From Acidimicrobiia bacterium (GTDB lineage Bacteria; Actinomycetota; Acidimicrobiia; Spongiisociales; ZC4RG35), in assembly GCA_028285585.1 (NCBI GenBank), contig JANQOU010000012.1:62001-126000 (forward strand): a stretch of 64,000 nucleotides of DNA, in the 5' to 3' direction. Of the stretch, positions 60,320 to 64,000 are shown one piece after another (the stretch's first letter is position 1; each line of letters begins with the position of its first letter). Under the pieces are notes generated by a model that saw only the letters and a program-made list of their open reading frames with translations, ran no database searches and had not been told where the DNA came from. Made by a program: the position numbers and the translations under genes.

Positions 60320-61219
60320 ATGTCAGGATCGTGCTGTGCGCCCGACGCCGGCCGAAAGGCGTCGAGAGAATCCCTACTCATCACCGAAGGCAGCCGCAGG
60401 CATCCGTTGGTCGACCTGCCCGGTGGAGAGTTCCGGATGGGAACCGACGATGCAGGCGCCAACCCGGGTGACGGCGAGGGCCCGGTGCGAGCGGTCAACG
60501 TGGGAGCGTTCTCCATCGCTCCGACACCTGTGACGAACAAAGAGTTCGCAGCCTTCATCGAATCGACGGGCCACACCACGGCGGCCGAGGAATTCGGTTG
60601 GTCGTTCGTTTTCCATGCCTTCGTGGACAACCCACACGCGCACCAGCGGGTGGTAGCAGCTCAATGGTGGCTGGCTGTGGAAGGGGCTACATGGGACCGG
60701 CCACGAGGACCGCAATCCGACCTAGAAGACTTAGACGACCACCCCGTCGTGCACGTGTCGTGGGACGACGCCAAAGCGTACGCCGCATGGGCAGGTGGAC
60801 GGCTCCCAACCGAAACGGAGTGGGAGTATGCAGCTCGAGGCGGTCTCGACCAGGCCCGATACCCATGGGGCAATGACTTGACACCGGGCGGATCGCATCA
60901 CTGCAACATATGGCAAGGGTCGTTCCCCGGCCACGACACGGCAGCAGACGGATGGGCCGGGACCTCCCCTGTTCGGACCTACCCACCCAACGGCTTCGGG
61001 CTCTATGACGTCGCTGGCAACGTGTGGGAATGGTGTAAAAACCGTTGGTCGACAGGGTCGACGATCAGTGATGGCGAGCAGCGTGTGCTGCGCGGCGGCT
61101 CTTACCTATGCCATGACTCCTACTGCAACCGCTACCGAGTGGCCGCAAGAACATCGAACTCGCCTGACAGCTCGAGCGGCAACACCGGATTCCGGATCGT
61201 CTCCGATCCAACGGGTTGA
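60320..61219 (+). CDS. Formylglycine-generating enzyme (SUMF1 family)
   Basis: 299 residues. Converts the Cys of CxPxR sulfatase motifs to formylglycine with O2 and copper. Family blocks: PGGEFRMGTDDAGANPGDGE, HPVVHVSWDDAKAYAAW, RLPTETEWEYAARGG, YPWGND, NGFGLYDVAGNVWEW, and the copper-binding pair Cys264 and Cys269 in GGSYLCHDSYCNRYR, matching the C272/C277 spacing of the S. coelicolor enzyme. Strong Shine-Dalgarno (AAGGAGGG) six bases before the ATG. No sulfatase is in the window. The N-terminal SCCAP may be an additional metal-binding Cys pair. Confidence 0.9.
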   Translation: MSGSCCAPDAGRKASRESLLITEGSRRHPLVDLPGGEFRMGTDDAGANPGDGEGPVRAVNVGAFSIAPTPVTNKEFAAFIESTGHTTAAEEFGWSFVFHAFVDNPHAHQRVVAAQWWLAVEGATWDRPRGPQSDLEDLDDHPVVHVSWDDAKAYAAWAGGRLPTETEWEYAARGGLDQARYPWGNDLTPGGSHHCNIWQGSFPGHDTAADGWAGTSPVRTYPPNGFGLYDVAGNVWEWCKNRWSTGSTISDGEQRVLRGGSYLCHDSYCNRYRVAARTSNSPDSSSGNTGFRIVSDPTG

Positions 61220-61244
61220 CTGGCTCCTGGGATGGACTGAGAGA

Positions 61245-61277
61245 CCGGCCTATCTCAATTGGATTGGATATGGCCGG
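61245..61277. terminator. Possible bidirectional terminator
   Basis: CCGGCC and GGCCGG arms (with partly pairing TAT/ATA inside) flank a mostly AT-rich loop, between the convergent FGE and membrane-protein genes. The minus gene's stop lies within it. No T-run follows. Confidence 0.35.
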
Positions 61278-62304
61278 CCTCGGGCAAAGGTTGGGTGAAC
61301 ACGAGAGTCGCCAGACCGGCACCGGCGAGGCCGGCAAAGAAGATCGTCCCGGTCCAGATCTCGATGGGCATTGCGATCCCTGGGTCATTGCGGTTCAGCC
61401 ACATCCACACCGACCACATCGCAATCGGTGCCAGCAGGGCTGAGACCCTCACCAGCTGCCGCCGAGTGGCGATGGGCAGACGGAGTGCCAGGTCGAAGAC
61501 CAGACCGCCGGCTAGCGCGGCGGGAATGGCGATGAGCTCCTTGTCGAAGGCGACAGCCTCCAAAGCAGCGACCACCGGCCACATCAGAGTCACCGAGCCG
61601 AAAGGCAGCTGCCAACTCCTCAGGAGGTAGACGACCGGGGCGACGAGGATCACCGTGCTCACCATCGACTGGCTCACGCCTTCCATCACCAGGCCCAGGT
61701 TCTGGCCTGTCTCCGGGATGTACTGAACGCCGATCCAGTAGTTCTCGCTGAGACCCCAGATGTAGGCGAAGAAGAAGGCAACGAGCGCAGTGACCAGCAA
61801 AGCCGAGACCACAGGGATCGCAAGCCCGGCCCACCCGGACCGATCGGCCGGGTCTGCCCAGGCGGCGCGAATCGGCGCGGTCACTATCAGGAAGATCCCC
61901 GAGAACAGAAGAAGGTGAGTCGGGCTGAGCAGCGCGTCGACACCGGTCTCGATCCCGTAGATCGTGTGCCAGATGCCGTCACCAACCCCGCCGACCGCGA
62001 ACAACGCCAAACCCAAGGCTGCAAGCTTGTACCCCGGCGGGAACCGGTTGAGGATCCCCGCACCCGCCGGACGGCGGAAGGCCACGTAGAGCACCCATGC
62101 GGCCGTAGCTAAGAACCCGGAGTAGAAGATGGCGTGCCAGGGCGTGAAGAAGTCCTCGGTGGCCGTGTCGATGATGTTGGTGTGGGCGTAACCGTCGATG
62201 AATAGGCCGGCGGTGAGCCAGACGGCGCCCACCAAGGTCAGCGCCTGCTCCGCTCTCGTGGACGGTCGCGGCACGGAAGTGCCAGCGGAAGAAACGTCGG
62301 TCAT
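61255..62304 (-). CDS. Hypothetical multi-pass membrane protein
   Basis: 349 residues with about nine hydrophobic segments. Polar spots within or near membrane helices include FIDGYAHTNIIDTATEDFFTPWHA (about 35-57) and GVGDGIWHTIYGIETGVDALLSPTHLLLF near 110, rich in His and Asp, so a metal or proton role is possible. No family recognised. No clear -10 hexamer near the start. Confidence 0.75.
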   Translation of the reverse strand: MTDVSSAGTSVPRPSTRAEQALTLVGAVWLTAGLFIDGYAHTNIIDTATEDFFTPWHAIFYSGFLATAAWVLYVAFRRPAGAGILNRFPPGYKLAALGLALFAVGGVGDGIWHTIYGIETGVDALLSPTHLLLFSGIFLIVTAPIRAAWADPADRSGWAGLAIPVVSALLVTALVAFFFAYIWGLSENYWIGVQYIPETGQNLGLVMEGVSQSMVSTVILVAPVVYLLRSWQLPFGSVTLMWPVVAALEAVAFDKELIAIPAALAGGLVFDLALRLPIATRRQLVRVSALLAPIAMWSVWMWLNRNDPGIAMPIEIWTGTIFFAGLAGAGLATLVFTQPLPEAGHIQSN

Positions 62305-62339
62305 CGCACTCGATTCTGGCAGGCCGGCCCAGGTCGCTA

Positions 62340-63224
62340 TCAGTACCTGCGGGTGGTGGCCTCAGGGCGAGAGACGACCACGCACCTTCTCGGGTCTTTG
62401 AACCCGACTTCGGTGTACAACTTGTTCGCCGGAGCGTTGGCCGGGTCCCAAGAGATCTTCACCCGGGCGGCTCCGGCATCGAAGATCTTGTTGATCCCGA
62501 CCGTGAGGATGTGTCGCGCCAGGCCGCGGCCTTGATGCTCATCCTCGGTTCTCATCGGCTCGACCAGCCCGGTCGACGAGACCGGGTCGTGCCAGAACAT
62601 GCCGTAAGCAGCCGGTTCGCCTGCATCGTCGAGCACGACCAGGTCGTGGTCGGCTCTGTAGAGCGGTGTCTGGTTGAGACGCTCCTCCACGTCGGGACCG
62701 CTCCTCGCCGTCATGTGGTGAGGAGCCGAGATGGTCTCGAGACGAGTGGCGAGCCGGTACGCGGGATCGAGAGCGCTGATGGATGGCCGCTCTTCGGCCG
62801 CCAGCCAGGCATCGACCAGCTCGTCTTCCATCTTGGTGAAGCTGTGGACGGCCAGGACATCGGCCATCACATGGTCGGCGGGGTCGATGACGAAGTCGAC
62901 GTTGACGAAGCCCGCTTCCTCGGCGTGGGCAAGACCCCGTTCCACGACATGAGCTACCCACTCCGGAGTCGCATCGGGCAACAGGATCGGGTCGAGGCCG
63001 ATGGTGTCACCCCAGTCGGTGGCGATCACCGCCGCCGCTGGTCGGTGGTCGTCGTCGAACCAGAACAGCTGCGGATGAGCGTGAGTCGACACCGGCTTCC
63101 GCCACCACCATTGGAAGTCGGCTGCCTCGTAGATGCCCATCGTCGGATGACCCGCCCGCACACGTTGGAGCAGTGCCGTCACGTCGCGCAGGTAGTCGAG
63201 CCCGGACCGGGTGCCCTCGTTCAT
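62340..63224 (-). CDS. GNAT-family N-acetyltransferase
   Basis: 294 residues, probably two GNAT folds. The C-terminal one has the acetyl-CoA loop EDEHQGRGLARHILTVG (about 226-242) and NAPANKLYTEVGFKDPRR at the end. The N-terminal half lacks the acetyl-CoA loop. TACGCT lies six bases before the ATG. Substrate unknown. Confidence 0.82.
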   Translation of the reverse strand: MNEGTRSGLDYLRDVTALLQRVRAGHPTMGIYEAADFQWWWRKPVSTHAHPQLFWFDDDHRPAAAVIATDWGDTIGLDPILLPDATPEWVAHVVERGLAHAEEAGFVNVDFVIDPADHVMADVLAVHSFTKMEDELVDAWLAAEERPSISALDPAYRLATRLETISAPHHMTARSGPDVEERLNQTPLYRADHDLVVLDDAGEPAAYGMFWHDPVSSTGLVEPMRTEDEHQGRGLARHILTVGINKIFDAGAARVKISWDPANAPANKLYTEVGFKDPRRCVVVSRPEATTRRY

Positions 63225-63272
63225 GCCGGCAGCGTAAGAAGCGAAACCTCGGCGAAAGGTCGAATTTCCGAC

Positions 63273-63638
63273 TCAGTCGTCGGAGATGACCATCCCGAGA
63301 AGCCAGCTGACAACAGACACCACAACCGAGCCCCAGAAGGTCGCCCAGAAGAACCCCGTCGAGGAGATCCCCAGATCGAGAACGTTCGGGCCGGCGAACC
63401 AAATCACCAGCTGAAGAACCAGGGCGTTGACGATCAGAAGGAACAGACCCACGGTCAGAATGATCAGGGGGATGCTGAAGAACTTGATGATGGGCTTCAC
63501 AACTGCGTTGGCCACCGCCATGAACGCGGCCACGATCAGGAACTGCCACCACTCGCCATCGAACTCCAGTCCGCCGACGAGCAGGACGGCCACCCACAGG
63601 GATGCAGCTACGGCCAGAATGGTCAACAGCGATCTCAT
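63273..63638 (-). CDS. Phage-holin-4/PspC-adjacent-type small membrane protein (DUF/PF04020 family)
   Basis: 121 residues, four hydrophobic segments. The pattern ANAVVKPIIKFFSIPLIILTVGLFLLIVNALVL is typical of the 'phage holin family' (membrane protein of unknown function, not necessarily phage). ATG 63638 with TAGGCT eight bases upstream. Confidence 0.8.
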   Translation of the reverse strand: MRSLLTILAVAASLWVAVLLVGGLEFDGEWWQFLIVAAFMAVANAVVKPIIKFFSIPLIILTVGLFLLIVNALVLQLVIWFAGPNVLDLGISSTGFFWATFWGSVVVSVVSWLLGMVISDD

Positions 63639-63697
63639 CAACCATCAGCCTAGAGACATCGGGTCTGGTGGCGGCGAATGAGTGTTTAGATGTCGGG

Positions 63698-64000
63698 ATG
63701 GAGTCGATAGAGCTGACACTCGACACAGGATCCCGGAACGCCACCGTGGATCTGACCGGAGAGGCGGCCGCCTTCGTCGCCGGCAAGGGGGACGGCCTGC
63801 TGTCAGTCTTCGTCCCTCATGCCACAGCCGGCATCGGCATCTTTGAGACCGGAGCGGGCACGGAAAGCGATGTCGTCGATGCGATCGACGCCCTCCTCCC
63901 TAGAGATCCTTCCCGCTGGCGGCACGAGCATGGGACGCCCGGCCACGGCAGGGACCACGTGCTCCCCGCCTTCATCAGCCCCTCGGTCACGGTGCCCGTC
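63698..64000 (+). CDS. YjbQ/UPF0047 family protein (3' end missing)
   Basis: 101 codons before the window ends. Motifs VPHATAGIGIFETG and GHGRDHVLPAFISPSVTVPV are the family's conserved His and GHG...H-x-x-P/A blocks. YjbQ has weak thiamine-phosphate-synthase-like activity in E. coli; the cellular role is uncertain. The stop lies beyond the right edge. Confidence 0.85.
   Translation, partial: MESIELTLDTGSRNATVDLTGEAAAFVAGKGDGLLSVFVPHATAGIGIFETGAGTESDVVDAIDALLPRDPSRWRHEHGTPGHGRDHVLPAFISPSVTVPV

Noticed and set aside
63273-63638. Prophage remnant from the 'holin' label
   Set aside because: The family is widespread in chromosomes, and no lysin, integrase or phage structural gene is near.

Overview
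The window is a gene-dense stretch (no gap above about 200 bases) of a GC-rich bacterial chromosome, with about 68 protein genes, one tRNA gene and no insertion sequence, prophage or CRISPR array. The gene set points to Actinobacteriota, probably class Acidimicrobiia: a caa3-type cytochrome oxidase cluster with heme-O synthase, a DUF222/13E12-type HNH protein, clpS followed by DUF2017, an EtfD-like Fe-S membrane reductase, glutamine-dependent NAD synthetase and GlnE. The class is an inference. Most genes that head a transcript have a TANNNT hexamer 5-9 bases before the start codon and no Shine-Dalgarno sequence, so leaderless mRNA appears to be the default. Inside operons genes overlap by ATGA, GTGA, TTGA, apparently once CTGA, or TGATG. 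I used both rules to choose starts.

Layout. 1-14 kb: Lgt-like protein (cut by the left edge), a membrane protein, then a long minus-strand respiratory block (membrane protein, 51-residue protein, ctaB, thioredoxin-like lipoprotein; then ctaC-ctaD-ctaE-ctaF-ctaG), running into an aminotransferase and serA. 12-19 kb: an HNH protein with a perfect LexA box over its start codon, a penicillin-acylase-family enzyme, and a selD operon whose first gene carries an in-frame UGA at the catalytic position. 19-30 kb: greA, mgtE, nadE, glnE, a VIT-family transporter, an XRE regulator with a coiled-coil partner, a DUF4332 protein, a MobA-like enzyme. 30-39 kb: clpS-DUF2017, the EtfD-like protein divergent from an ArsR-type regulator, proC coupled to proline dehydrogenase, udk, a DUF4388 protein and an HhH-GPD protein.

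39-47 kb is an acyl-CoA module: thiolase, CoA-transferase, an SDR with an SDR-like companion, MaoC hydratase, ferredoxin, and both subunits of a biotin-dependent acyl-CoA carboxylase. 47-58 kb: a ferredoxin-nucleotide cyclase fusion, a two-repeat lipoprotein, an alpha-oxoamine synthase, a beta-hydroxyacid dehydrogenase, a peroxiredoxin, plsY, an orphan histidine kinase, P5C dehydrogenase, and a HisA-like barrel fused to a VOC domain. 58-64 kb: a fusion of an endonuclease-IV-like barrel to a LigD-type polymerase, tRNA-Lys, a formylglycine-generating enzyme, and small membrane and acetyltransferase genes, ending in a truncated YjbQ-family gene.

The most notable points are the UGA-containing selD with a candidate SECIS hairpin, the EndoIV-like/LigD-polymerase fusion, the HisA-like/VOC fusion lacking the usual catalytic Asp, a three-copy intergenic palindromic repeat built on TTGCTATAGCAA, the paired operators between etfD-like and arsR-like genes, and the near-uniform leaderless promoter layout.
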